From assembly GCA_947489525.1 (NCBI GenBank), contig CANLDW010000004.1, positions 124,001 through 188,000 on the forward strand: a DNA stretch of 64,000 nucleotides, in the 5' to 3' direction. The translations under genes and the position numbers were made by a program. Positions within the stretch are counted from its first letter, which is position 1. Every line of letters begins with the position of its first letter. The notes below the pieces were generated by a model. It did no database searches. It saw only the letters and a list, made by a program, of their open reading frames with translations, and was not told the origin of the DNA. The DNA comes from an uncultured Psychrobacter sp. GTDB lineage: Bacteria; Pseudomonadota; Gammaproteobacteria; Pseudomonadales; Moraxellaceae. This document shows positions 31,071 to 40,056 of the stretch, piece after piece.

Positions 31071-31292
31071 ATGATTATGTCAGATCGCGAACAAGGTATT
31101 GTTAAGTGGTTTAATGATGCAAAAGGTTTTGGTTTCATCCAACGTGACGGGGGCGAAGATATTTTTGTTCATTTTCGTGCCATTCAGGGTGACGGATATC
31201 GCTCATTAAAGGATGGTGAGAAAGTTGAGTTTAGCGTCGTAGAAGGCGAAAAAGGTCTACAAGCCGAAGAAGTCAGAAAAGTAGACGAATAG
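31071..31292 (+). CDS. Cold shock protein (CspA family)
   Basis: [30 protein letters not shown] motifs. Confidence 0.95.
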   Translation: MIMSDREQGIVKWFNDAKGFGFIQRDGGEDIFVHFRAIQGDGYRSLKDGEKVEFSVVEGEKGLQAEEVRKVDE

Positions 31293-31374
31293 CTCAACAG
31301 ATAGCTCAAATCTTAGTCTACACGTCATCACTTGTACAGATTGTATTGACAATACTGTGGTATGGTCTACCGCT

Positions 31375-31420
31375 TTATTAACTATTGCATTTATTGCATC
31401 ACCATTGAAATAGTTAATAA
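31375..31420. repeat. Perfect 12-bp inverted repeat (hairpin) downstream of the cold shock gene
   Basis: TTATTAACTATT (31375-31386) and AATAGTTAATAA (31409-31420). Confidence 0.7.
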
Positions 31421-31461
31421 CTAGGGTAATGAGTCGCATCTGTGCTAACTACTGCTATACT

Positions 31462-31536
31462 AAGCCAAGTTTATCACCTACTACCAGTGCAGCCTGCGTT
31501 CTGCTTATAGTAGTAGATGATAGCTTGGCTTTTTTG
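31462..31536 (+). terminator. Long stem-loop with T-tract between csp and DEAD-box helicase genes (terminator, attenuator or sRNA 3' end)
   Basis: AAGCCAAGTTTATCACCTACTAC pairs with GTAGTAGATGATAGCTTGGCTT over about 22 bp, then TTTTTT. Confidence 0.75.
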
Positions 31537-31585
31537 CTATGGGTATTTGTCTACGGCACTCACTATTTAATAGAAGGATATTTTT

Positions 31586-32740
31586 TTGAGTCATTTTACC
31601 GCCTTTACTGATTTGCCATTGTCTGCGCCAACATTGCACGCTATCAAAGATTTAGGCTTTACTGAGTTGACGCCCATACAAGCAAAGATACTACCGCATA
31701 CGCTGGCACATCAAGATGCGATTGGACAGGCGCAAACGGGCACAGGTAAGACGGCAACGTTTTTGATTACCATTATGGAAGCATTATTACAGCGTCCTTT
31801 TAAAGCCGACGAGAGTCGTTATTTGGGTGAGCCGCGCGCCGTAGTTATGGCGCCTACGCGTGAGCTTGCTCAGCAAATATTTGCTGACTGCATAGCGTTG
31901 ACCAAATATACGGACTTGCATAGCGTGTGTATCATGGGCGGTACTCACTATGATACGCAGCAGCGCGAGCTTGAACGTCAATACGTTGATATCTTAATTG
32001 CAACTCCAGGGCGTCTGATTGACCTTATGCAAAAGGGCATGGTCTATCTGGATCGGGTAGAAGTGTTGGTGTTAGATGAAGCGGATCGTATGCTGGATAT
32101 GGGGTTTATTCCTGATATCAAACGCCTCGTTGGACGTATGCCGGCCAACACCGATAGGCAAAGCTTGTTGTTCTCAGCGACCTTTAATCAAGATGTGATG
32201 AATCTGGCATATCGCTGGTTACACGAACCGCAGTTTGTAGAGATCGAACCTGAGCACAAGACCAGTGAGTTAGTTGATCAGCATTTTTACCTTTTAACCG
32301 AAGATCAAAAGCTGACAGCGCTCAAACGTATTATTGCCGATAAGACGGTAGACAAAGTAATCATCTTTGCTAATCGCAAAGATCAGGTCAAGCGCCTCTA
32401 TCATAAGCTGCGCCAAGCTTATCAAATCGTGATGCTATCAGGCGACGTGATTCAGCAAAAGCGTGAGAAGTATTTGCAGCGTTTTAAACAGGGTCAGGCT
32501 TCTATTTTAGTTGCGACCGATGTAGCAGGACGCGGCATCCATGTCGATGATGTCAGCCATGTCGTCAATTATACTTTACCTGATCAGCCGGATGATTACG
32601 TGCATCGTATAGGTCGTACGGGACGCGCTGGACAAACTGGTATTAGTATAAGCTTTGTGAGTGAAGATGATGCTTTTAACTTGCCAGCGCTTGAAAAGCA
32701 CCTCGATACGAAGTTTGTGCTGGAGCAGTGGCAACAGTAG
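31586..32740 (+). CDS. DEAD-box ATP-dependent RNA helicase (RhlB-like)
   Basis: GQAQTGTGKTA, APTRELAQQI, DEADRML, SAT, HRIGRTGRAG. TTG start. Confidence 0.93.
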   Translation: MSHFTAFTDLPLSAPTLHAIKDLGFTELTPIQAKILPHTLAHQDAIGQAQTGTGKTATFLITIMEALLQRPFKADESRYLGEPRAVVMAPTRELAQQIFADCIALTKYTDLHSVCIMGGTHYDTQQRELERQYVDILIATPGRLIDLMQKGMVYLDRVEVLVLDEADRMLDMGFIPDIKRLVGRMPANTDRQSLLFSATFNQDVMNLAYRWLHEPQFVEIEPEHKTSELVDQHFYLLTEDQKLTALKRIIADKTVDKVIIFANRKDQVKRLYHKLRQAYQIVMLSGDVIQQKREKYLQRFKQGQASILVATDVAGRGIHVDDVSHVVNYTLPDQPDDYVHRIGRTGRAGQTGISISFVSEDDAFNLPALEKHLDTKFVLEQWQQ

Positions 32741-32756
32741 CGTTTTAACTTAAGTT

Positions 32757-33620
32757 TTAATTACTCATACTATGATCCATGTCGTGTGTGCTATGGTTCA
32801 TACCAGCGTGGCTGGTATGGGAATCGTGAGTATCAGTACTGGGATCCATTGTATTGGGATTCATTGTATGCTGCATCTCACTGTGTTCAATATGCGCACT
32901 ATGCGACATCGAACCATCAGCCATTGCCATATCGCCGTGTCCAGTATGCAAGTTTGCCATCACTAAGGGCACGACAATAACCGCTAGACCTGAGAGCATC
33001 ATCAGCGCGCCATTCATTTGGCGCAGGCGCAGACGGCCAATCTGATTGCGCAGCCAGCTCACCGTACTGTGCGTCGCGACAAGCATCGGTACGGTACCTA
33101 TGCCGAACACAAACATCAGCGCTGCACCGCTTAGCGGATCATGAGCGACAACAGCGATGAGCAGCGCTCCATACACCAGCCCGCAAGGTAAAAACCCCCA
33201 TAATAGGCCTGCCGATAGCGCGCGCGGATAAGTATTGAGTGGAAATACTTTTTTGCGTAGTGGAGCAAGCGCCTGCCAAAAGCGCATACCGACGCGCTCA
33301 AGCTTGGCTAAAAACGGCAGACCAAGCATAGTCATACCAACAAACACCAGTACTAAGCCAAGCAAGATACGCGGCATACTATTGCCAACCAGCAGTGGCG
33401 AAAGTACAGCCGTACCGATCAGACCTGCTACTAAACCTAAGGTGGCATAACTTAGTAAGCGGCCAGCATGATAGGTCGCAACCAAACGGCGACGTTTTGC
33501 AGCGCTGGCATCCTTCATGGATAAACCGAACGCGGTGACAAGCCCGCCGCACATACCCAAGCAATGAGGCGAACCAAAAAAGCCCATAAATAATGCGGCA
33601 ATGAGTAATGCTGTGGTCAT
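32757..33620 (-). CDS. TauE/SafE-like (UreH domain) membrane protein with Met/His-rich C-terminus
   Basis: GFFGSPHCLGMCGGLV, WGFLPCGLVYGAL; tail HTGHGDMAMADGSMSHSAHIEHSEMQHTMN..HSTHDMDHSMSN. Confidence 0.88.
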   Translation of the reverse strand: MTTALLIAALFMGFFGSPHCLGMCGGLVTAFGLSMKDASAAKRRRLVATYHAGRLLSYATLGLVAGLIGTAVLSPLLVGNSMPRILLGLVLVFVGMTMLGLPFLAKLERVGMRFWQALAPLRKKVFPLNTYPRALSAGLLWGFLPCGLVYGALLIAVVAHDPLSGAALMFVFGIGTVPMLVATHSTVSWLRNQIGRLRLRQMNGALMMLSGLAVIVVPLVMANLHTGHGDMAMADGSMSHSAHIEHSEMQHTMNPNTMDPSTDTHDSHTSHAGMNHSTHDMDHSMSN

Positions 33621-33689
33621 AAAGAGTATCTCTTAGTCTAACTGACTCAAAAAGGGGTATGAAAAAGGGGGCTAAAAGCGGCGACTTAC

Positions 33690-33935
33690 TCAATGCGTAG
33701 TATGATCAGTATCAGAATTTTCGCCAGTTGCTTTAGGAGCATCAGTATCACTATCAGATACACTGGTATGCGCTTGCAAGGTTTGTCTGCGCTCTTGGCG
33801 ATCATCTAATATAATACGCTGTGAGGCATTATCAAGATCTTCGAACTGATTGGATTTGACCGCGTAACTTACTGCCCAAATAGCCACAACGAACAGCATA
33901 AGACTTAAAGGAATCAATAAAAATATACTGAGCAT
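33690..33935 (-). CDS. ccoS: cbb3-type cytochrome oxidase assembly protein CcoS
   Basis: Single TM then AVKSNQFEDLDNASQRIILDD. Confidence 0.88.
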   Translation of the reverse strand: MLSIFLLIPLSLMLFVVAIWAVSYAVKSNQFEDLDNASQRIILDDRQERRQTLQAHTSVSDSDTDAPKATGENSDTDHTTH

Positions 33936-34030
33936 AATAGCCCCTTATCATAGCGACTTTATAATATTATACGCTGATTGCAGGTAGATTGAGTGACTAA
34001 TAGCCTAACTGAGTAAGTAAGGCTTAAGAT

Positions 34031-34849
34031 CTAATTAGCGCGCTTACTTGCGTCTCCTCGCGGGGTAAGTAGCTGTTCGGTTGTGATCTCGTCTGCACGA
34101 CGACAGTTGACCTGTGGACGTAGTACATCACGCACATAAGCGGCAATCTCGTAGACTGCACGCCTTGAATGGGTAAGATTCTGTGCAGGCATCATCCAAT
34201 CACGCTTAACCGGTAGCGGCGCACTAAGAGGCGTGCTATTAATACCATTTAGAGCAAACTGCCGACGCGCGCGCGCCATATGATAATTATCTGTCACCAG
34301 ATATACGTGGTGGAGCGGTGTACGTTTGGCGGTAAAGCGCGCATTTTCACACGTATTCATGCTGGCGTTTTCACTGATCAAGCCATTGATACCGTGTTCA
34401 ATGAGCCATTGGCCAAGCCACGGCGCTTCAGCGCCACTTAATACAATAGGCAGGGGCTCATCGTGATAAGCGGCTGCCACTGTGCGCACTCGGTTTAAAC
34501 TAAAGCGATTGAGTATAATCTGATTGTTATTATCATTAGTCAAACCGCCGCCCAATACCACGTAAGCACTAGGCGGTGCGTTTAGAGCCGTAGGCGTCAA
34601 ACGAGTCAAGGGTAGATGATTGAGCACATAAATAGCAACGGCTGAGAATATCGGTGTAAATAGGCTAATAATGGTCAAAACGATAAATGTCGTACCAACC
34701 AAAAAGGTAATATTGATAATCCGAAACAGTTTGAGCATACGCTCAGCTGAGCGCAGATAATGTCGCCATAACTGCTTAGAAAATGACTGCTTAGACCGCA
34801 TGCTCATCAAGTCCAATAGTGCCATCAGCATTGACCCAAATAGGTTCAC
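34031..34849 (-). CDS. YdcF/DUF218 family membrane protein
   Basis: YVVLGGGLTNDN, VLSGAEAPW, NARFTAKR..VYLVTDNYHMARARRQF. Start overlaps murB; internal ATG near 34801 is plausible. Confidence 0.85.
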   Translation of the reverse strand: MNLFGSMLMALLDLMSMRSKQSFSKQLWRHYLRSAERMLKLFRIINITFLVGTTFIVLTIISLFTPIFSAVAIYVLNHLPLTRLTPTALNAPPSAYVVLGGGLTNDNNNQIILNRFSLNRVRTVAAAYHDEPLPIVLSGAEAPWLGQWLIEHGINGLISENASMNTCENARFTAKRTPLHHVYLVTDNYHMARARRQFALNGINSTPLSAPLPVKRDWMMPAQNLTHSRRAVYEIAAYVRDVLRPQVNCRRADEITTEQLLTPRGDASKRAN

Positions 34850-35879
34850 GCGTCAACTTAATACCGAATTGGGCGTAGACGCGGCGAACGATATAATCTT
34901 GAGCTTTTGCGACATCAGCTTGAGTTGCTTGATACGGCGCATGATTAGTAAGTACGAGGGCTTGCTTATCATGCGTTGCAATCGGAGCGACGCCTTGACC
35001 CTTTAAACCTGCGCGCTCAATTAGCCAGCCTGCCGCTACCTTAATAGTTGAGTCGGGCATTGGATAGCCAACAATATGAGGGTACGTCTCTTTTAAGCTA
35101 GCAAACTGCTCACAACTAATGATTGGGTTTTGAAAAAAACTGCCGCAGTTGGGAAGCTGCTTGGGATCAGGAAGTTTTTGCTGACGAATATCAATGATCG
35201 CTTGCATCACATCAACAGGTGCATAGGTCGTACGTCCTTGTCCCTGAGCATAATGCTGAGCCACATTTTTTACATCACCATAATCGACAGAAACGTTTGA
35301 CGGATCAGTATGCAGACGAAAACCAACGCGGCTTATAAGCCAAGTATTAGGCTCACGCTTAAACAAACTATCGCGATAACCGAACTGACATTCAGTGAGT
35401 GATAACTGTTGCCAGTGCTTGGTTGGCAAATGATAAGCTCGTACGTAGCGCAAGCAGTCCTCTAACTGGACACCATAAGCGCCGATGTTTTGCACGGGAG
35501 CGGCGCCTGTCAAGCCCGGGATCAGTGCTAAATTCTCTAAGCCGTACCAGCCCTGCGACACGGTATAGACCACTAAGTCATGCCAGTTTTCACCTGCCAT
35601 CACTTCGATGTCGACGTACTCTGCTGTTTGCGCTATGACTTCGATACCGCGCATCACAGGAAGTAGTACAGTCGCATGCAATACCGATGGCAATAAAACA
35701 TTGCTACCGCCAGACAGTACCAGCAGGGGCATTGACTCACTGTACTGCGTGACAAAAGTATCGATTTGCGCCTCATCGCTAAATTTTACAACCATATCAG
35801 CAGTAGAGGCCAGTGCCATAGTATTAGCACCAGACAAGTCGTAAAAACTACTAGTAACAGGGCACAACGCTTGAGTCAT
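34791..35879 (-). CDS. murB: UDP-N-acetylmuramate dehydrogenase MurB
   Basis: LVLSGGSNVLLP, GLENLALIPGLTGAAPVQNIGAYGVQ, PNCGSFFQNP. Confidence 0.96.
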   Translation of the reverse strand: MTQALCPVTSSFYDLSGANTMALASTADMVVKFSDEAQIDTFVTQYSESMPLLVLSGGSNVLLPSVLHATVLLPVMRGIEVIAQTAEYVDIEVMAGENWHDLVVYTVSQGWYGLENLALIPGLTGAAPVQNIGAYGVQLEDCLRYVRAYHLPTKHWQQLSLTECQFGYRDSLFKREPNTWLISRVGFRLHTDPSNVSVDYGDVKNVAQHYAQGQGRTTYAPVDVMQAIIDIRQQKLPDPKQLPNCGSFFQNPIISCEQFASLKETYPHIVGYPMPDSTIKVAAGWLIERAGLKGQGVAPIATHDKQALVLTNHAPYQATQADVAKAQDYIVRRVYAQFGIKLTREPIWVNADGTIGLDEHAV

Positions 35880-35999
35880 AATAGGGTCTATAAGTAAAAG
35901 GTTGGGTTAAATAAAGTTAAGCTAAGACAGTTGGCGCAATGAACCATTACACATAAAGTAAAAAGGCATTTGAGAGTAGAGCGCTAAACGTCGCTGTCG

Positions 36000-36497
36000 C
36001 TAAGCGTGCTTCCAGCTCTCAATCCACGCCTTGACGCTTGACTCGATACGCTTAATCACGTGTTCAAAATCATCACCGTCACCAGTATAGGGATCTGGTA
36101 CGTCATCGCCGCCGTAAGTGGGATCCTCTTCACTAAACAAAGCCAGCCGTGCCAAACTGCCATCGACGTTTGCAATATCATCTTTTATGGCTTGCAGATC
36201 CGCTAAGTTCTGACTATCCATCGCTAGTATTAAATCAAAATTGCGAAAATCATCAGCGCTCACTTGTCTTGACACGAGCTTACTTAAATTATAGCCATTA
36301 GCTTTGGCATGATTTTGCGCACGTATATCAGGCGCCTCACCTAGGTGCCAATCTCCAGTCCCCGCTGAGTCTATTTTAATATCAAGACCAGCGATGGCCG
36401 CTTGCTGCCGAAAGATCTCCTCTGCCGTCGGCGAGCGGCAAATATTCCCTAAACAGACCAAAAGGATAGAGGAAGGTGCAGATATTTTAGTAGACAT
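36000..36497 (-). CDS. Low molecular weight protein tyrosine phosphatase
   Basis: LLVCLGNICRSPTAEEIF; VPDPYTGDGDDF. MSTKIS start preferred over the longer ORF. Confidence 0.92.
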   Translation of the reverse strand: MSTKISAPSSILLVCLGNICRSPTAEEIFRQQAAIAGLDIKIDSAGTGDWHLGEAPDIRAQNHAKANGYNLSKLVSRQVSADDFRNFDLILAMDSQNLADLQAIKDDIANVDGSLARLALFSEEDPTYGGDDVPDPYTGDGDDFEHVIKRIESSVKAWIESWKHA

Positions 36498-36716
36498 ATA
36501 ATAACCTTTTTTACGACAAAGCACTCTACAAAAACCAATAGTATGAGTGGAAGTTATGAATATAGTGGGGCAAATGGTGACAGCATTTAACCTAATAGTT
36601 GGTGTATTAAATGGCAAGAGTGGTAATCAAATAATAGGGTGATATGTGGTTAGAGGCTTATTGTAACCGCCAATAAGTAACTTCTATACCAATATACGGC
36701 TCTAAATACCGAGATG

Positions 36717-37160
36717 CTAATCTTGATTTTTTCTAAAGCGTTCAAGATCGCGCCGCTCTTTTTTATTGGGTTTGTTATCAGGACGCGCAAGGTTAGCAAG
36801 TTTGCGCTGCTCGGCATAATAAGCACGGCGCGCAATGCTCTCCTCAGTCTCAGAGTACAGCATTTGGGCAGCAGTTGCATTGCCGCGCTGGGCGGTAAGT
36901 GCTTCTACCACGACGGTTTTTTCCGTCATCGCAGTCGCTGAGCCTTGCCGAATATTGAGCTCATCACCGACGCTAATCTCTTTACTGGTTTTTACGCGGC
37001 TACCCGCATAGTGCACCCGCCCGCTTTCAATAGCTTCTTTAGCCAGCGTACGGGTGCGATAAAAACGCGCCGCCCACAACCATTTATCGATACGCATACG
37101 CTCAGCATTAGCTTCACTATGGTTGGGCTGGCTGTGGTTTTTATTCATTTTCTTCATCAA
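36717..37160 (-). CDS. hslR: Heat shock protein 15 / S4 RNA-binding protein
   Basis: MRIDKWLWAARFYRTRTLAKEAIESGRVHYAGSRVKTSKEI. Confidence 0.9.
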   Translation of the reverse strand: MMKKMNKNHSQPNHSEANAERMRIDKWLWAARFYRTRTLAKEAIESGRVHYAGSRVKTSKEISVGDELNIRQGSATAMTEKTVVVEALTAQRGNATAAQMLYSETEESIARRAYYAEQRKLANLARPDNKPNKKERRDLERFRKNQD

Positions 37161-37293
37161 AACCTCGTTGATAACTCTATTAATAACAATGAGATAAGGT
37201 TTAAATGGAGGCTTATCTAATAATTAAAAGGTAAGCGCAAAATCTGAGCGTTTAAAACTATATATTTAAAGCTGTGCGTTTACGTCTTGGTCT

Positions 37294-38847
37294 TTATTTT
37301 AAAAACAACTGATAGCCAATATTATCGCTGAGTATAGTACAATCGTAACCGATATCAAGCAGGGCATCTTGCAATTGACGCGAATTGTCCTTAGTAGCCT
37401 GTACGCCTACTAATACGCGGCCCTCCGCAGCGCCGTGATTGCGATAATGGAATAAGGTGATATTAAAGTCGTTTCCTAATTTCTCCAAAAAGCTAAGTAG
37501 CGCTCCTGGACGTTCAGGGAAAGTCACTTTTAATAGCTGCTCGTTTTCGACGTGGGCGTGACCACCAATTAGATGGCGGATATGTGACTTGGCAATATCG
37601 TCTTCTGTTAAATCATACGCGGTATAGCCATCCTCTGCCAGCTGGCGACTGATGGTTTGGCGCTCTTTTTCGCCTTCTTTTAGCGCAATACCGACAAAGA
37701 TAGCGGCCGGATCTAAAGAATCGGGCGAGCGCTTGTTATCAGCGCGGTAATTAAATTCTGTGATATTACGTCCGTGCAAACTGCGGCAAAAGTCTAAAAA
37801 TGCACCAGTACGCTCAGGAATAGTGACAGCAAAGATGGCTTCTTTTTTCTCACCGATCTCAGTACGCTCAGCGATGTAGCGCAAGCGATCGAAGTTCATG
37901 TTAGCGCCGCAGACGATACCAACACAGTTCTTGCCTTGTAAGTTGTGAGTATTAATGTACTTTTTCATGCCTGCAACAGATAGCGCGCCTGCTGGCTCAA
38001 CGATACTGCGATTCTCTTCAAATATATCTTTGATAGCTGCACATACCTCATCGTTAGTGCAAGTGACGACCTCAGGCTCAACGATCGGATCTGAGCCATC
38101 CCGTTTAGGTAGGCGTACCACATCAAAAGGCAACTTGCCAATTTGCGCAACGGCAACGCCATCGACAAAGAGCCCGACCTGTTCTAGCTTGACGCGCTCG
38201 CCTGTCGCTAGAGCAGCTTGCAGGCAAGCGGACTGTTCCGATTCGACCGCGATAACCTTGACGTGCGGCGCCACTTCCCCTAAAAAGGCGGCGACTCCTG
38301 AGATTAAGCCGCCGCCGCCCACCGCGACAAATACATAATCCATATTGCGCCACTGCTGGGTCAGCTCAAGGCCGATTGTACCTTGACCTGCAATGACCAG
38401 CTCATCATCGTAAGGCGGAATAAAGGTGAGGCCTTCAGTCTCGGCCCGGTTGATGGCATAACGATTGGCTTCATCAAAGTTATCGCCATACAAATCAACA
38501 TTACCGCCTAGCGCTTTGACCGCTGCAACTTTTATATCAGGTGTTGTTTTTGGCATAACGATAATGTTGTTTAAAGAGAGCATGCGAGCAGAGTAGGCAA
38601 CTCCTTGAGCGTGGTTGCCCGCTGAGGCACAAATCACACCGCGCGCTTTTTGTTCATCATCTAACTGGCTGATACGATTGTAGGCGCCGCGCAGCTTAAA
38701 CGAGAAGACAGGTTGCAGATCTTCGCGCTTAAAGCGAATGTCATTAGCAAAGCGCTGGGTCAACTTCGGTGCTTGCTCAAGGGGCGTTTGAATAGCCACA
38801 TCATAGACAGTAGCTTGCAGGACGGCGCGTACCCAGTATGACAACAT
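37294..38847 (-). CDS. ilvA: Threonine ammonia-lyase, biosynthetic, long form (two ACT domains)
   Basis: FKREDLQPVFSFKLRGAYN, SAGNHAQGVAYSA, VGGGGLISG. MLSYWVRA start preferred. Confidence 0.95.
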   Translation of the reverse strand: MLSYWVRAVLQATVYDVAIQTPLEQAPKLTQRFANDIRFKREDLQPVFSFKLRGAYNRISQLDDEQKARGVICASAGNHAQGVAYSARMLSLNNIIVMPKTTPDIKVAAVKALGGNVDLYGDNFDEANRYAINRAETEGLTFIPPYDDELVIAGQGTIGLELTQQWRNMDYVFVAVGGGGLISGVAAFLGEVAPHVKVIAVESEQSACLQAALATGERVKLEQVGLFVDGVAVAQIGKLPFDVVRLPKRDGSDPIVEPEVVTCTNDEVCAAIKDIFEENRSIVEPAGALSVAGMKKYINTHNLQGKNCVGIVCGANMNFDRLRYIAERTEIGEKKEAIFAVTIPERTGAFLDFCRSLHGRNITEFNYRADNKRSPDSLDPAAIFVGIALKEGEKERQTISRQLAEDGYTAYDLTEDDIAKSHIRHLIGGHAHVENEQLLKVTFPERPGALLSFLEKLGNDFNITLFHYRNHGAAEGRVLVGVQATKDNSRQLQDALLDIGYDCTILSDNIGYQLFLK

Positions 38848-39021
38848 AGTAGTTCCTAAAAACGATGGATAAAAAGAGAGGATTAGCCTAAGCTGATTTT
38901 GATTAGGTTGCAAGGTTCAATTAAGATTTTTGCTAAGATTTTATGGTTTTCTAGATGTTATATTGCTATTGAATTATTGTTCTAGGTAAGATGGTATTTT
39001 GCAATGATTGACCAAAGGGTA

Positions 39022-39058
39022 TTGACGAGTTTTGATATGTCTGTATTATTGGACATAT
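39022..39058 (+). promoter_or_regulatory. arsR promoter/operator
   Basis: TTGACG-N16-TATTAT (39022-39049) overlapped by inverted repeat ATATGTC (39035-39041)/GACATAT (39052-39058). Confidence 0.6.
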
Positions 39059-39419
39059 GGAAATAACTAATGCTATCGCAAGCTTTGCTGCCCTCTCTCA
39101 AGACACTCGCCTAAAGGCCTTTCGATTGCTCGTCAATCAAGAGCCAGAAGGCCTGCCTGCCGGTGAAATCGCCCGTCAGCTGTCTGTGCCCCACAATACC
39201 ATGTCTGCCCATTTAGCTGTGCTCTCACGTGCAGGTTGGGTGGTCTCACGACGGCAAAGCCGGCAGATTATCTATCGCGCGTCGCTTAAGCATATGGAGG
39301 CTGTCGTTCAGTTCTTATTGCAAGATTGCTGCGCCGGACATCCAGAATTGTGTGCCTCTCTCATGGACAGTTTGAGCGGAGGGGAGAGTGCCAAATCTAA
39401 TAAACAAGACAGTTTTTAG
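39057..39419 (+). CDS. arsR: ArsR-family metalloregulator
   Basis: wHTH FAALSQDTRLKAFRLLV, LSVPHNTMSAHLAVLSRAGWV; C-terminal DCCAGHPELC. Confidence 0.93.
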   Translation: MEITNAIASFAALSQDTRLKAFRLLVNQEPEGLPAGEIARQLSVPHNTMSAHLAVLSRAGWVVSRRQSRQIIYRASLKHMEAVVQFLLQDCCAGHPELCASLMDSLSGGESAKSNKQDSF

Positions 39420-39518
39420 GGCAAGCGCTAAGCTAAGCAGCTAGCTACTTTAATAAACATCTTCTTAATAACTATAGTCGATTCTAAATAAAACAAATAC
39501 ATTATATGTCAACGTGGA

Positions 39519-39608
39519 ACTGGTATAAATTTTTCTGGCGTGCTGTGCCTGCGTAGACAGAGGCTGCGCAACCCATGTTTTAAAAAAAGCATCCCAGTCC
39601 CACTGTAT
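39519..39608 (+). repeat. Dispersed intergenic repeat, copy 1
   Basis: ACTGGTATAAATTTTTCTGGCGTGCTG..ACAGAGGCTGCGCAACCCATGTTTTAAAAAAAGCATCCCAGTCCCACTGTAT matches the reverse complement of 42206-42290. Confidence 0.85.
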
Positions 39609-39657
39609 CGTTTTTATGCTGAGTTCTCTATAGATTCAAAAAATAGGTGAAATTGCT

Positions 39658-40056
39658 ATGAAACCATTAATTTTTCATAATCCTAACTGCGGTACTTCTC
39701 GTAATACTTTAGCCATTATGAAAGCATCAGGCGAGCAGCCAGAAGTAGTGGAGTATCTAAAAAATCCGCCAACCCGTGATGAGTTGGTGACGTTGTTGGC
39801 AAAAATGAACCTCTCGCCAAGAGAGTTACTACGTAGTAAAGAAGCCCTCAATGATGAGCTAGGCTTAGATAATCCTGCACTATCTGATGATCAAATTATC
39901 GATGCCATGATTGCTCATCCTATTTTAATCAACCGTCCTGTTGTGGTCACGGATAAGGGCGCAGCCTTGTGCAGACCTTCGGAGCGAGTGTTTGAATTGT
40001 TAGAAAATCCAGTAAGTCGCTTTACTAAAGAAGGTGGAGAGGTTATTCATTGTTAG
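39658..40056 (+). CDS. arsC: Arsenate reductase, glutaredoxin-linked
   Basis: [45 protein letters not shown]. Confidence 0.96.
   Translation: MKPLIFHNPNCGTSRNTLAIMKASGEQPEVVEYLKNPPTRDELVTLLAKMNLSPRELLRSKEALNDELGLDNPALSDDQIIDAMIAHPILINRPVVVTDKGAALCRPSERVFELLENPVSRFTKEGGEVIHC

Noticed and set aside
33379-33693. 104-aa minus-strand ORF overlapping the TauE/SafE-like gene
   Set aside because: Lies mostly antiphase inside a clearly recognised gene; composition not protein-like.
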